Counted from the stretch's first letter, positions 52,775 through 61,490 are shown. The stretch is 64,000 nt of DNA from JASHSH01 sp036490215 (GCA_036490215.1 DASXEH010000056.1:62001-126000); one strand, 5' to 3'. Made by a program: numbers and translations. The notes: a model not told the origin generated them from the sequence alone.

Positions 52775-52830
52775 TCTTTTCGGTCCTCCCGGCCATGATC
52801 GCGCGGCCGGGAGGCATGGTAGCGCAGGCC

Positions 52831-53829
52831 TTACTGTTGGGAAACCAGATGCGCGCGCATGAATGTGACAATCTGGGCATTGAATTGCGCATGGAACCCA
52901 GCGCGATCGAAGCCGGGTGCGTCGGTGCAGAGCTGCGGCCTGTCATGAGCAAATCGCGCGTCGCAGGGCGGCAGGAATGCGAAATGCGCGGCGTGGGATA
53001 CAACATGATAGTCCGGCGTCATGGCCAGGTTGTGATCTGCCGCGGCGGCATCGTCGGGCGAAACACCGTCGCCGCCTTGTTCCGACGCCCAGAGCTGGAC
53101 CGGAATCCGCACCGCCTTCACGTCGAAGAACTGGCCGAACAGCGGATCGGCGATCACCGCGGCCTTGATGCGCGAATCGTGGGGCGGTGATTCCTGAGGT
53201 ATCGAATGGCGGAGATAGAGTTCGCATCCGAACGGCAGCCAGAAATCGGCACAGACAGATTTTGTCGCCTTGCGAAAATCAATCTCGCCGCCGATCAGCG
53301 CCAGGCCGGTGAAACCGCCGCGCGAAAAGCCGAAGAAGCCGATCTGATCGCGATCGATCGCGCCGGCGAAACGCTGCGCGCCGAGCATGAAGTCGATCAG
53401 CCGCTTGATGTCTTCGGGGCGTTCGGTGAGCGCCGCGAACACCTGTTTATGCTGACTGTCGGGCGCGCGGGTGCTGTCGCCAGGATGGCTGATCGCGGCG
53501 ACGACGAAACCGGCATCGGCCAAGGCTTCGGCGGTGTCGTGATGGCCGGCGAACCAGCCGCCGAACCCGTGCGAGATCACCACCAGGGGAAGATGGCTTG
53601 CCACGAGCGGACAGTCTTTAACCCCCGGCAGGGTCGGGCCGCCATCGAGTCGCACCGCGCCGGATGCCGTGGCGCAGGGGTACCACACGGCACCCTTCAT
53701 CTCGGGCTGTCCGGCCGCCGCCGGAACTTCGATGAGCGAAAGGCCTGCGGCCTGACTGGGAACGGCGGCGAGAAGTAGAAAGCCGGCCAACCCCAATCCG
53801 AGGGCGAGGCCGAGAATGGAACGCGTCAT
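52831..53829 (-). CDS. Secreted alpha/beta hydrolase (dienelactone/PAF-acetylhydrolase-like)
   Basis: 332 residues with a signal peptide (LGLALGLGLAGFLLLAAVPSQA). The oxyanion segment is LPLVVISHGFGG, the nucleophile Ser lies in FFGFSRGGFTG, and the catalytic His is likely in SHAAHFAFL; several cysteines suit an exported enzyme. The start at 53829 has GGAG upstream. The frame stays open to 55101 only because of GC-rich shadow sequence antisense to the next gene. Divergent from an AraC-type regulator, which may control it. Confidence 0.83.
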   Translation of the reverse strand: MTRSILGLALGLGLAGFLLLAAVPSQAAGLSLIEVPAAAGQPEMKGAVWYPCATASGAVRLDGGPTLPGVKDCPLVASHLPLVVISHGFGGWFAGHHDTAEALADAGFVVAAISHPGDSTRAPDSQHKQVFAALTERPEDIKRLIDFMLGAQRFAGAIDRDQIGFFGFSRGGFTGLALIGGEIDFRKATKSVCADFWLPFGCELYLRHSIPQESPPHDSRIKAAVIADPLFGQFFDVKAVRIPVQLWASEQGGDGVSPDDAAAADHNLAMTPDYHVVSHAAHFAFLPPCDARFAHDRPQLCTDAPGFDRAGFHAQFNAQIVTFMRAHLVSQQ

Positions 53830-53888
53830 GATCGATACTCCAGGTGTTGCAAGACCCTGCCGATCATGGGAATCGGGCGGGCCTGCGC

Positions 53889-53910
53889 GACCTGGAACAC
53901 GTTTCAGGTC
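53889..53910. promoter_or_regulatory. Palindrome in the hydrolase/AraC divergent gap
   Basis: GACCTG, ten bases, CAGGTC: perfect six-base arms. The 53830-53967 gap is otherwise unremarkable. It could be the site of the AraC-type regulator or another factor. Confidence 0.4.
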
Positions 53911-53967
53911 GTCCCAGATCGCGATCCAGGCCAAAATGGCCACGCAATCCTGAGACAAGCCGTGAAC

Positions 53968-55008
53968 ATGACACCCTCGATGCCTGCCATCCCCCTGCAA
54001 TTCGTCATCGCGCTGTTGCTGCTGATCGTCCTGGTCCGGCTGCTGCGCCGCGACGGTGGGCCGCCGAGCCGGCTGTTCGTGGTGATGATCGCGGCTTATG
54101 CGCTGCAATCCGTTCTTTACGGGTTGCGGTGGGGATATGGGATCGAGGCTGCGGCGCTGCCCTACCCCTTCTCCGCCGCGATCATTCCCCCGCTCACCTG
54201 GATCGCCTTCAGCACGCTCGCGTCGCGGCGGACCGCCGGGCGCTGGTGGCTCCATCTCGTGCCGCTTCTTGTGACCGTCCTTCTCTTTGTCGGCTTTCGC
54301 CCACTCGCCTTCCCGGCTGTGGTGGTGATCGGCATCGGCTATGGCCTGGCCGTGATCCGGCTCGGCCGGGCCGGGCCGGATGCACTCGATCGCGTCCAGC
54401 TCGATGGTGCGTTGTCCATGCAACGCGCCCTCCTGGCCATCGGCGGCATCATGATCGCGGAAGCCTTGGTCGACTTGGCGGTCACCATCGATTTCAGGCG
54501 CGCGAACGGCGTGCACGCGGCATGGATCACCGGCGTCTCCAGCCTCCTGTTCATCAGCGTATTGGGGTACGCGGCGGTGATCGCGGGTGGCAGCGTGCCG
54601 ACGGAGGAGGATGCAGTCGAAGCGGCGCCGGTGCCGCCGCCATCCGCGCCCGCCGCAGCCGAGCCGGAGGACAGCCAAATCATGGCGACGCTGGAAGTGG
54701 CGATGCGCGACCGCATGCTCTACCGCGACCCGGCGCTGACCCTCGACAGACTGGCCCGCAAACTGACCGTGCCGACCCGCCGGATCTCGGGCGCGGTCAA
54801 TCGTGGCCGGGGTATCAACGTGTCGCAATACGTCAACGAGTACCGCATCGCCGATGCCCGCCGGCGCTTGGCCGACACCGATGCGCCGGTAACCCAGATC
54901 ATGCTTGAGGTCGGGTTTCAGACGAAGTCGAACTTCAACCGCGAGTTCCTGCGGGTGACCGGCAAGAGCCCGAGCGCGTGGCGCGCGGAGCAACGCGCCG
55001 ACGCTTGA
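53968..55008 (+). CDS. Membrane-anchored AraC-type transcriptional regulator
   Basis: 346 residues. The N-terminal ~205 residues form about seven hydrophobic helices (first FVIALLLLIVLVRLL, last WITGVSSLLFISVLGYAAVI). A proline/alanine linker follows at ~210-230, then an AraC DNA-binding domain at ~245-340 (LTLDRLARKLTVPTRRISGA, VTQIMLEVGFQTKSNFNREF). DNA binding from the membrane is implied. The ATG at 53968 is chosen; a GTG six bases earlier is possible. Divergent from the secreted hydrolase. Confidence 0.85.
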   Translation: MTPSMPAIPLQFVIALLLLIVLVRLLRRDGGPPSRLFVVMIAAYALQSVLYGLRWGYGIEAAALPYPFSAAIIPPLTWIAFSTLASRRTAGRWWLHLVPLLVTVLLFVGFRPLAFPAVVVIGIGYGLAVIRLGRAGPDALDRVQLDGALSMQRALLAIGGIMIAEALVDLAVTIDFRRANGVHAAWITGVSSLLFISVLGYAAVIAGGSVPTEEDAVEAAPVPPPSAPAAAEPEDSQIMATLEVAMRDRMLYRDPALTLDRLARKLTVPTRRISGAVNRGRGINVSQYVNEYRIADARRRLADTDAPVTQIMLEVGFQTKSNFNREFLRVTGKSPSAWRAEQRADA

Positions 55009-55092
55009 CCCCCACCCTATCCCTCCCCGCAAGGGGGAGGGGACTTCCCTTATAATCCCCCTCCCCTCGACGAGGAGGAAGGGGTGGGGTGA
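55009..55092. repeat. Family A palindromic repeat, copy 7 (short subtype)
   Basis: CCCCCACCCTATCCCTCCCC left end, two hairpins, GGGGTGGGGTG right end. It lies between convergent AraC and ABC transporter genes. Confidence 0.75.
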
Positions 55093-55101
55093 TCGCGTCA
55101 C

Positions 55102-55908
55102 TCACGCGTTCTTCGCCGCCGTATCCTTGCGCGCGAATTCGGCCAGATCGGTTTCGAGTTCGGAGAGTTCCTTGCCGCCGGCCATCTTCTCGAGCACCTG
55201 TTCTCGGGTGATCTCGGATTTCTTGAACGTGCCCTGGCTCTGGCCGCGATTGAGCAGCGTAAACGTGTCGGCTACCGGATAGGCGTGGTGCACGTTGTGG
55301 GTGATGAAGATGACGCCGAGATTGCGCGCGCGCGCCTGCGCGATGTAGCGCAGCACCATCGAGGCCTGCTTGACGCCCAGCGCCGAAGTGGGCTCGTCGA
55401 GGATCAGCACCTTGGCGCCGAAATACACCGCGCGCGCAATGGCAACGCATTGGCGCTCGCCACCCGACAGCGTACCCACCGCCTGATTGGGATCGCGCAC
55501 CTCGATGCCGATCTTGTGCATCTCCTCATGGGCGACGCGATTGGCGAAGCGCATATCGAAGCGGCGCAGCGGCCAGCGCCCCTTGGTCGGCTCGCGCCCC
55601 ATGAAGAAATTGCGGGTGACGCTCATCAGCGGGACCATGGCGAGGTCTTGGAACACGGTGGCGATGCCCGCATCCAGCGCCTCGCGCGGCGAGCGGAAAT
55701 GCACCGGCTTGCCCTCGACCAGCATCTCGCCGCCCGAGATTTCATGCACGCCCGACAGAATCTTGATCAGGGTCGATTTGCCGGCGCCGTTATCTCCTAA
55801 CAAGGCGTGAACCTCGCCGGCGCGCACCGACAACGACACTTCGCGCAACGCCACCACCGAGCCGAAGAACTTGCTGGCGGCTTTGAGTTCGACGAGTGGC
55901 TCGCTCAT
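55102..55908 (-). CDS. Sugar ABC transporter ATP-binding protein (FrcA-like)
   Basis: 268-residue single ABC domain of the CUT2 fructose/ribose group. Walker A is GDNGAGKST, the signature is LSGGERQCVAIARA, Walker B is VLILDEPTSALG, and the switch is FITHN. Single-domain ATPases are typical of FrcA rather than the double-domain RbsA. The ATG at 55908 overlaps the permease stop as ATGA; the longer frame to 56364 is a shadow. Likely works as a dimer with the upstream permease. Confidence 0.92.
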   Translation of the reverse strand: MSEPLVELKAASKFFGSVVALREVSLSVRAGEVHALLGDNGAGKSTLIKILSGVHEISGGEMLVEGKPVHFRSPREALDAGIATVFQDLAMVPLMSVTRNFFMGREPTKGRWPLRRFDMRFANRVAHEEMHKIGIEVRDPNQAVGTLSGGERQCVAIARAVYFGAKVLILDEPTSALGVKQASMVLRYIAQARARNLGVIFITHNVHHAYPVADTFTLLNRGQSQGTFKKSEITREQVLEKMAGGKELSELETDLAEFARKDTAAKNA

Positions 55909-57014
55909 GCGCGGCTCCCCGTCACCTTGCGGCGGATGTAGTTGTTGAACAGCACCGCCATCAGGAGCATCACGCCCAGGAACACCTGGAACCAATCGGT
56001 GTTTACGCCGGTGTAGAAGATGCCCATCTGCACCACGCCGAAGATCAGCGCGCCGAAGGCCGCACCGATCACCGAACCGTAGCCGCCGGTCAGCAGATTG
56101 CCGCCGATCACCGCGGCAATGATCGCCTCGAATTCCTTGAGCAGCCCACGATCCGCCGCCGCCGAGCCGAACTCCATCACCTGGCAGGTGGCAAAGACGG
56201 TCGAAGCAAACGCCGTCGTCATGAACAACGAAATCTTCACCCGGCTGGTGGGCACGCCGACATTGCGCGCCGCATTGACGTCGCCGCCGCTCGCGAAAAT
56301 CCAATTGCCGAAGCGTGTGCGCAGCAGAACCCAACTGCCGACCGCCGTCAGCAGGAACCACCACACCACCGACATCGGAATGCCGGGCACCACGGGCGTG
56401 CCGTCCTTGAACTTGCCGACCACACCTTCATTGGCCAGCCACTGGAACAGGTCATAGCCGATCTTGCCGCCGAAAATATCGCCCAGCCAATCGCTGCCCG
56501 CCGTCTCCTTGAAGCCCGAGACGATGGTGCGGTTGGCGAAGATGATCGACAGCGCGAGCGTCAACCCGCGCAAGATGAACAAAAAGGCGAGTGAGACGAT
56601 GAAGGACGGCAGCTTGGTCCGCACCACCAGATAGCCGTTGAGCCAGCCGATGGCGAGCGCGCCGGCGAAGGCGAACAGGATCGCGACCCAGATCGGCCAA
56701 TGGAAATAGGTAGCCGGGATGGCGATCATCATGCCGGCGAAGCCGATCATCGAACCGATCGAGAGATCGAACTCGCCGGCGATCATCAGCATCGCGGCAG
56801 CGGCGGCGACGATGCCAAGCTCGGCCGACACGGTCAGCCAGTTCATCACGCCTTCGGCGCCGAACATGCCCGAGCCGCCGGCGGTGATGCCGAAGAAAAC
56901 GAACACCAGCGCCGCGCCCGAGATCGCACCGAGATCGGGCCGCGCCAGCAGACGCACCGCCAGCGGCGTGTGGCGCAGCCGTTCGTCGCGGGCGGGTGTG
57001 GGAGAGTCAGTCAT
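55905..57014 (-). CDS. Sugar ABC transporter permease (FrcC-like)
   Basis: 369 residues with about ten helices. CUT2 permease signatures are IAGEFDLSIGSMIGFAGM near the N-terminal third, RTKLPSFIVSLAFLFILRG, FGNWIFASGGDVNAARNVGV, and the late AIIAAVIGGNLLTGGYGSVIG. Coupled to the ATPase gene. Separated from the binding-protein gene by a family A repeat, which may lower permease expression relative to the binding protein. Confidence 0.92.
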   Translation of the reverse strand: MTDSPTPARDERLRHTPLAVRLLARPDLGAISGAALVFVFFGITAGGSGMFGAEGVMNWLTVSAELGIVAAAAAMLMIAGEFDLSIGSMIGFAGMMIAIPATYFHWPIWVAILFAFAGALAIGWLNGYLVVRTKLPSFIVSLAFLFILRGLTLALSIIFANRTIVSGFKETAGSDWLGDIFGGKIGYDLFQWLANEGVVGKFKDGTPVVPGIPMSVVWWFLLTAVGSWVLLRTRFGNWIFASGGDVNAARNVGVPTSRVKISLFMTTAFASTVFATCQVMEFGSAAADRGLLKEFEAIIAAVIGGNLLTGGYGSVIGAAFGALIFGVVQMGIFYTGVNTDWFQVFLGVMLLMAVLFNNYIRRKVTGSRA

Positions 57015-57023
57015 TGTGGGAAG

Positions 57024-57118
57024 TACCCCCCATCCTAACCTTCCCCCTCAAGGGGGGAAGGGCTTCACGGTGACCTCTTCCTCCCCCCTTGAGGGGGAGG
57101 ACCGAGGTGGGGGGTACG
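57024..57118. repeat. Family A palindromic repeat, copy 8 (within operon)
   Basis: GTACCCCCCATCCTAACC to GAGGTGGGGGGTAC: both ten-base terminal repeats are intact here. Lies between the binding-protein and permease genes of one transporter. Confidence 0.88.
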
Positions 57119-57136
57119 ATCCTTGTCAGACGCGAC

Positions 57137-58084
57137 TCAGCGATACTCGCCGGCCAGCTTCTCGACCACGCCGATGTTTTCCTTGGTCACGAAGCCGGGT
57201 CCCGAGTTGATGCTGTTCGGCGGGATCACGCCGTACCGCACATAGTTGGCGAGCAGCACCACCGGCAGATAAGCCTGCAGATAGGGCTGCTGGTCGATCG
57301 CGTATTCGATCGTGCCGTCTTTGATCGCGGCCGAAATCGCAGCGCTCAAGTCGAAAGTGCCGAAATGCACCTTGCCGTTGAGATGCTGTTCCTTGATCAC
57401 GTCAATCGTCGGCTCGGCCGAGTTCGGGCCCAGCGAGATGATCGTGTCGGTATCGGGATGCGTGTGCAGATAGGCCGACACGCGCGTCTTGACCGAGGTC
57501 GGGTCCATGCCGCTGTCGAGCATATGATCGCCGAGCGGTACGCCGAGACCGTCGGCAAAGCCTTTGCAGCGGTCCACCGAGGCGGTGTTGCTGATGTAGT
57601 GGTTGACGCACAGGAAGTTCTTGCCGCCTTCGGCCTTGGCACGCTTGCCGGCCGCGAGACCCGCGTCATATTCCGGCTGGCCGACATGGAGCAGCGCGCC
57701 GATCTTCTGGCTCTGCTCGATCGTGCCCGAATTGACGGTGATCAGCGGAATGCCCTTCTTCACCACCGCCGACAACGGGCCTTGCAGCACATTGAAATCG
57801 GCGATCGTCGACATGATGCCGTCAGGGTTCGACGCGGTGGCCTGCTGGATGATGCGCGCCATATCGGCGAGATCGCCCGACTGCGGGTTGCGGTAGTCGA
57901 CGGTGGCGTCCATCTGCTTGGCCGCAACCTTGAGGCCGTTCTTGATCACGTTCCACCACGAGTCCGAATCGGGCGCGTGGCTGACGAAAACGAAATGCGG
58001 ATGCTGGGCATCGGCAAAGGCCGGCGCGCTGCCGGCGAATGCGGTCACTGCCGCGGCAACGGCAAGCAAGCGTAACTTGCGCAT
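57137..58084 (-). CDS. Periplasmic sugar-binding protein (CUT2/FrcB-like)
   Basis: 315 residues. Signal peptide LAVAAAVTAFAGSAPAFA, then a type I periplasmic binding fold: FVFVSHAPDSDSWWNVIKNG, DLADMARIIQQATASNPDGI, IPLITVNSGT and VHFGTFDLSAAISAAIKDG. WW at residues 43-44 could stack against a sugar ring. It delivers substrate to the adjacent permease. The ligand is not defined; context suggests a pentose, deoxyhexose or related sugar. Confidence 0.9.
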   Translation of the reverse strand: MRKLRLLAVAAAVTAFAGSAPAFADAQHPHFVFVSHAPDSDSWWNVIKNGLKVAAKQMDATVDYRNPQSGDLADMARIIQQATASNPDGIMSTIADFNVLQGPLSAVVKKGIPLITVNSGTIEQSQKIGALLHVGQPEYDAGLAAGKRAKAEGGKNFLCVNHYISNTASVDRCKGFADGLGVPLGDHMLDSGMDPTSVKTRVSAYLHTHPDTDTIISLGPNSAEPTIDVIKEQHLNGKVHFGTFDLSAAISAAIKDGTIEYAIDQQPYLQAYLPVVLLANYVRYGVIPPNSINSGPGFVTKENIGVVEKLAGEYR

Positions 58085-58184
58085 GAGTTCCTCCCCTAAT
58101 GGTCCTCAGTGCTTGTCGTTCCGGCGCGACCGTCGCTCCAGAATCGGCACCGATCTGTTCGTTGGAGCGGATTTGAACAGATTG

Positions 58185-58245
58185 TGCGTATTTTTGGCAA
58201 TTGCAAAATTCGTTGCGTCCGGTCCCGGACCGGGCAAAATACGCA
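58185..58245. promoter_or_regulatory. Composite operator region between transporter and aldolase genes
   Basis: TGCGTATTTT at 58185 and AAAATACGCA at 58236 are perfect inverted ten-mers. Inside lie GCAATTGC (58197-58204) and CCGGTCCCGGACCGG (58219-58233, seven-base arms). The 58085-58312 gap is the divergent control region of the transporter and aldolase. Confidence 0.6.
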
Positions 58246-58261
58246 TACACTTTACATAAAG

Positions 58262-58287
58262 GGGCGCGCGGCCCGCTATGCGCGCCC
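58262..58287 (+). promoter_or_regulatory. Leader hairpin upstream of the aldolase gene
   Basis: GGGCGCGC and GCGCGCCC arms around ten bases, 26 bases before the GTG start. Role unknown. Confidence 0.4.
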
Positions 58288-58312
58288 AGGGAGTGGACCA
58301 AGGAGCTAAACG

Positions 58313-59080
58313 GTGCGCGAAAACACGATCCGCCGGAAATGGCGCGAGAATCAGGCCGTGGTGAACGGCTGGCTGGCGATCCCCAGCGCGTTTTCGGCAG
58401 AGACCATGGCCCATCAGGGCTGGGACTCGCTGACCATCGACATGCAGCATGGCGTGGTCGACTACCAGGCCGCCGTCGGCATGCTGGCCGCCATCGCCAC
58501 CACGCCGACCATGCCGGTGGTGCGCGTGCCCTGGCTCGACGTGGCCACGATCATGAAAATGCTCGATGCCGGCGCCTATGCGATCATCTGCCCGATGATC
58601 AATTCGGGTGCGGATGCCGAGACCTTCGTGGCCGCCTGCAACTATGCGCCGAAGGGCATGCGCTCGTTCGGCCCCATCCGCGCGCTGCTCTATGCCGGCG
58701 CCGATTATCCCACGCACGCCAACGATACCGTTCTGCCGATGGCGATGATCGAAACCAAAAAGGCGCTCGACAATGTCGATGAGATCCTCGCGGTCGAGGG
58801 CCTGGCCGCCGTCTATATCGGTCCCGCGGATTTGTCGCTGCAGCTCGGCTGCACGCCGAAATTCGATCAGGACGAAAAGCCGGTGGTCGAGGCGATCGAC
58901 ATGGTGCTGCGCAAGGCGCGCGAAAAAGGCGTGGTGGCCGGCATCCATAACGGGACGCCCGAATACGCGCTGCGCATGATCGAAAAAGGCTTCCGCTTCG
59001 TCACCATCGGCTCGGATGCGCGGCTAATGGCGGCGGGTGCGCAGGGCGTGGTGGGGAAGATGAAGGCGGGGATCAAATGA
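58313..59080 (+). CDS. HpcH/HpaI-family class II aldolase (second of two)
   Basis: 255 residues of the pyruvate-aldolase family: WDSLTIDMQHGVVDYQA, PVVRVPWLDVATIMKMLDAG, MAMIETKKALDNVDEIL and AAVYIGPADLSLQLG, with Glu and Asp metal ligands. The start is GTG at 58313 with AAGGAG upstream. Divergent from the sugar transporter and upstream of an oxidoreductase. In a non-phosphorylative route it would split a 2-keto-3-deoxy acid into pyruvate and an aldehyde. It is clearly distinct from the copy at 15.5 kb. Confidence 0.88.
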   Translation: MRENTIRRKWRENQAVVNGWLAIPSAFSAETMAHQGWDSLTIDMQHGVVDYQAAVGMLAAIATTPTMPVVRVPWLDVATIMKMLDAGAYAIICPMINSGADAETFVAACNYAPKGMRSFGPIRALLYAGADYPTHANDTVLPMAMIETKKALDNVDEILAVEGLAAVYIGPADLSLQLGCTPKFDQDEKPVVEAIDMVLRKAREKGVVAGIHNGTPEYALRMIEKGFRFVTIGSDARLMAAGAQGVVGKMKAGIK

Positions 59081-59100
59081 GCTTCGCGCATTGTTGTTGA

Positions 59101-59277
59101 AGTACCCCCCACCTCGGGCGCCTTTCGAACGTCCACTGGACGTTCGATCCAAACGCCCCAGTGGGGCGTTTGGCGGCGGCCCGATCTCCCCCTCAAGGGG
59201 GGAGGAAGAAATCGGAAAGGGAAGATGTCTTCTTCCTATCCCCTCCCCCCTTGAGGGGGAGGGTTAGGGTGGGGGGT
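59101..59277. repeat. Family A palindromic repeat, copy 9, expanded by two extra palindromes
   Basis: GTACCCCCCACCTCG left end and GGTTAGGGTGGGGGGTG right end. Within it are two perfect palindromes not seen in other copies: CGAACGTCCA-C-TGGACGTTCG (59126-59146) and CCAAACGCCCC-AGT-GGGGCGTTTGG (59149-59173). Confidence 0.85.
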
Positions 59278-59322
59278 GGTCCAAATAAAAATCGCGCGAT
59301 AGCGCGCCAGTTGGAGGATCGC

Positions 59323-60456
59323 ATGAAACGTCTCGGCTACGGGTTGATCGGCAGCGGCTTCATGGGCAAGTGCCATGCCCATGCGATGTATGACGTGGCG
59401 CGCACCTTCGCGCTTTCCGCCGAGCCGGTGCTGGAAATGCTGGCCGATGTGAATGCCGATGTGGCGGGCAAGGCCGCCGCCGCGCTGGGCTTCGCGCGCT
59501 CGACCGGCGATTGGCAAGCGCTGGTGAACGATCCGAAGATCGACATCGTGTCCATCACCACGCCCAACACGCTGCACAAGCCGATGGCGCTGGCTGCCAT
59601 CGCCGCCGGCAAGACGGTGTGGTGCGAAAAGCCCCTGGCCGCCACGCCCGCCGATGCCAAGGAAATGGCCGAGGCCGCGAAGAAAGCCGGCGCGAAGACC
59701 ATTGTCGGCTTCAACTATCTGCGCCACCCGCTGATGACGCTCGCCAAGGACCTCATCACCAGCGGCGAGATCGGCGAGGTGATCAGTTTCCGTGGCGTGC
59801 ATCTCGAAGACTATATGGCCGATCCCACCGCGCCCTGGTCGTTCCGCACCGATCCTGTCGGCGGCCACGGCGCGATTGCCGATATCGGCAGCCACATCCT
59901 CTCGCTCGCGCGGTACCTGATGGGCGAGATCGACGAACTCAGCGGCCAGACCGTGACCGTGATCAAGCACCGCCCCATCGCCCCCGGCGCGAAAGAGACG
60001 CGGCCGATCGAAGTGGACGACCAGGCGCGCGCGCTGATCAAATTCACCAGCGGCGCCACCGGCAATATCGAAGCCTCATGGATCGCGCAGGGGCGCAAAC
60101 TCACGCTCGCCTTCGAACTCACCGGCTCGAAAGGCACGATCCTGCTCGACTTCGAGCGGATGAACGAGTTGCAGCTTTATATCGCCGGCCAGCCCAAGGG
60201 CCGCACCGGCTTCACAACGATCCTGGCCGGCGCCGACCATCCCCACTACGGCGCCTTCACCCCCGCCGCCGGCCACCATATCGGCTTCAACGATCTGAAA
60301 ACGATCGAGGCCAAGATCCTGATCGACGCGATGACGGGCACGGGCAATGCCGCCGCCTGGCCCGACTTCACCGACGCCTGGCGCATCCAGCAAGCGGTGG
60401 AAGCGATCGTAAGATCGTCGCGCGAGAAACGGTGGATCAAGCCGAGCGAGATGTGA
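59323..60456 (+). CDS. Gfo/Idh/MocA-family oxidoreductase (second of two)
   Basis: 377 residues. The Rossmann motif is YGLIGSGFMGKCHAHAM; the catalytic EKP lysine is intact in VWCEKPLAA; GFNYLRHPLM and GGHGAIADIGSHILSLARYL give the substrate-side Asp and His. Resembles inositol/sugar dehydrogenases of the family. The ATG at 59323 has GGAGG upstream. It follows the aldolase gene across a family A repeat and is probably part of the same sugar pathway. Confidence 0.88.
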   Translation: MKRLGYGLIGSGFMGKCHAHAMYDVARTFALSAEPVLEMLADVNADVAGKAAAALGFARSTGDWQALVNDPKIDIVSITTPNTLHKPMALAAIAAGKTVWCEKPLAATPADAKEMAEAAKKAGAKTIVGFNYLRHPLMTLAKDLITSGEIGEVISFRGVHLEDYMADPTAPWSFRTDPVGGHGAIADIGSHILSLARYLMGEIDELSGQTVTVIKHRPIAPGAKETRPIEVDDQARALIKFTSGATGNIEASWIAQGRKLTLAFELTGSKGTILLDFERMNELQLYIAGQPKGRTGFTTILAGADHPHYGAFTPAAGHHIGFNDLKTIEAKILIDAMTGTGNAAAWPDFTDAWRIQQAVEAIVRSSREKRWIKPSEM

Positions 60457-60575
60457 GAGAAGCGACGCGACTATCTGATATTTTCAGGCCCTATATATAG
60501 TCAAAACCTCGTGTTATTGTAGATCGTCAATCAAGATTTCAGCCCAGACCGAATTTCACTTCATTGAGGGCAACA

Positions 60576-61490
60576 ATGGGGCCGAAGGATATCGGCGTTA
60601 TCGCCGGCGTTATCGTGACGCTCCTTTTGGGCGCGTGGAATCTCTTGTACTCAATCCGCACAAATCGCCGTGCCGCGTTTATCAATACCGTCACTTCTGA
60701 GCGAGTCAAATGGATCGGCAAACTACGAGAGAACCTATCAAAGTTCGTCGGGCTAACTCACCAATGGCTTTCGGTACATGGTAGTGACCGGGACAAAGCA
60801 GAAGAACTCGTCGGCCAATTGAACGTCCTCAGATATGAAATAAAGCTGCAATTGAACCCAACCAGTAGCCTTGATCGAGCGATTATCGAGCTGGTCAATG
60901 AAATACCGGACGTTGTAACCCGCCCCGACAGAACCATAGCGCACGCCTCGATGGACAAGCTGATTGAGTACAGCCAAGTCCTACTTAAAACCGAATGGGA
61001 AAAGGTAAAGCAAGAATCCCAGCGCGGCGCTCTCTCGGACGTGGGCAGTCCATACTTGTCACGATCCAAGCGCTACGTGGTTGCGATAGGTTGCTTGATT
61101 TTCGCGTTTCTTCTCGCGATCAATTATTTGCGCTGGGATTCGTTTGACTCTGACCGCGCGAAAGCCGGTCGCCTAGTGGTTCCGCTCCATCTCGATCAGC
61201 GTGTTGAGCCTTGCCCAACGTCTATGACGGCCAGCGAGAAGTTTTTGAGATGCGATAGCGATGGCATGTATCGATCGACGCAGTGGTCAGGTATCTGGGT
61301 TCGTGACGAACATTCGGTGCCGACTGGACTATACGTCGGCATTTTGATCCCTCTACTGCTTTTGGTCGTCGCTATCCTTTTATTTCTCGGCAATACAGCA
61401 GGCGTATCGCAGCCTGACTGGCTCCGAAAAGTTCTCGCAACGAATTCTGCTGAGAGCGATCCAGAGGATATCAACGCAAAAAAAGAATAG
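60576..61490 (+). CDS. Membrane protein of unknown function, AT-richer than neighbours
   Basis: 304 residues. One hydrophobic helix at the N-terminus (VIAGVIVTLLLGAWNLLY), a helical soluble region of ~130 residues (TSERVKWIGKLRENLSKFVG, LNVLRYEIKLQLNP), a second helix (YVVAIGCLIFAFLLAINYL), a loop with two Cys, and a third helix (YVGILIPLLLLVVAILLFLG). Not recognised. Codon use is less G/C-biased, suggesting acquisition. The ATG at 60576 follows GAGGG. Function unknown; no neighbours explain it. Confidence 0.72.
   Translation: MGPKDIGVIAGVIVTLLLGAWNLLYSIRTNRRAAFINTVTSERVKWIGKLRENLSKFVGLTHQWLSVHGSDRDKAEELVGQLNVLRYEIKLQLNPTSSLDRAIIELVNEIPDVVTRPDRTIAHASMDKLIEYSQVLLKTEWEKVKQESQRGALSDVGSPYLSRSKRYVVAIGCLIFAFLLAINYLRWDSFDSDRAKAGRLVVPLHLDQRVEPCPTSMTASEKFLRCDSDGMYRSTQWSGIWVRDEHSVPTGLYVGILIPLLLLVVAILLFLGNTAGVSQPDWLRKVLATNSAESDPEDINAKKE

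Noticed and set aside
52831..55101. A 756-residue minus-strand open frame across the hydrolase and AraC genes
   Set aside because: Only its last 332 residues form a real protein with a signal peptide and a ribosome-binding site at 53829. The rest is antisense to the AraC gene and an artefact of GC-rich third positions.
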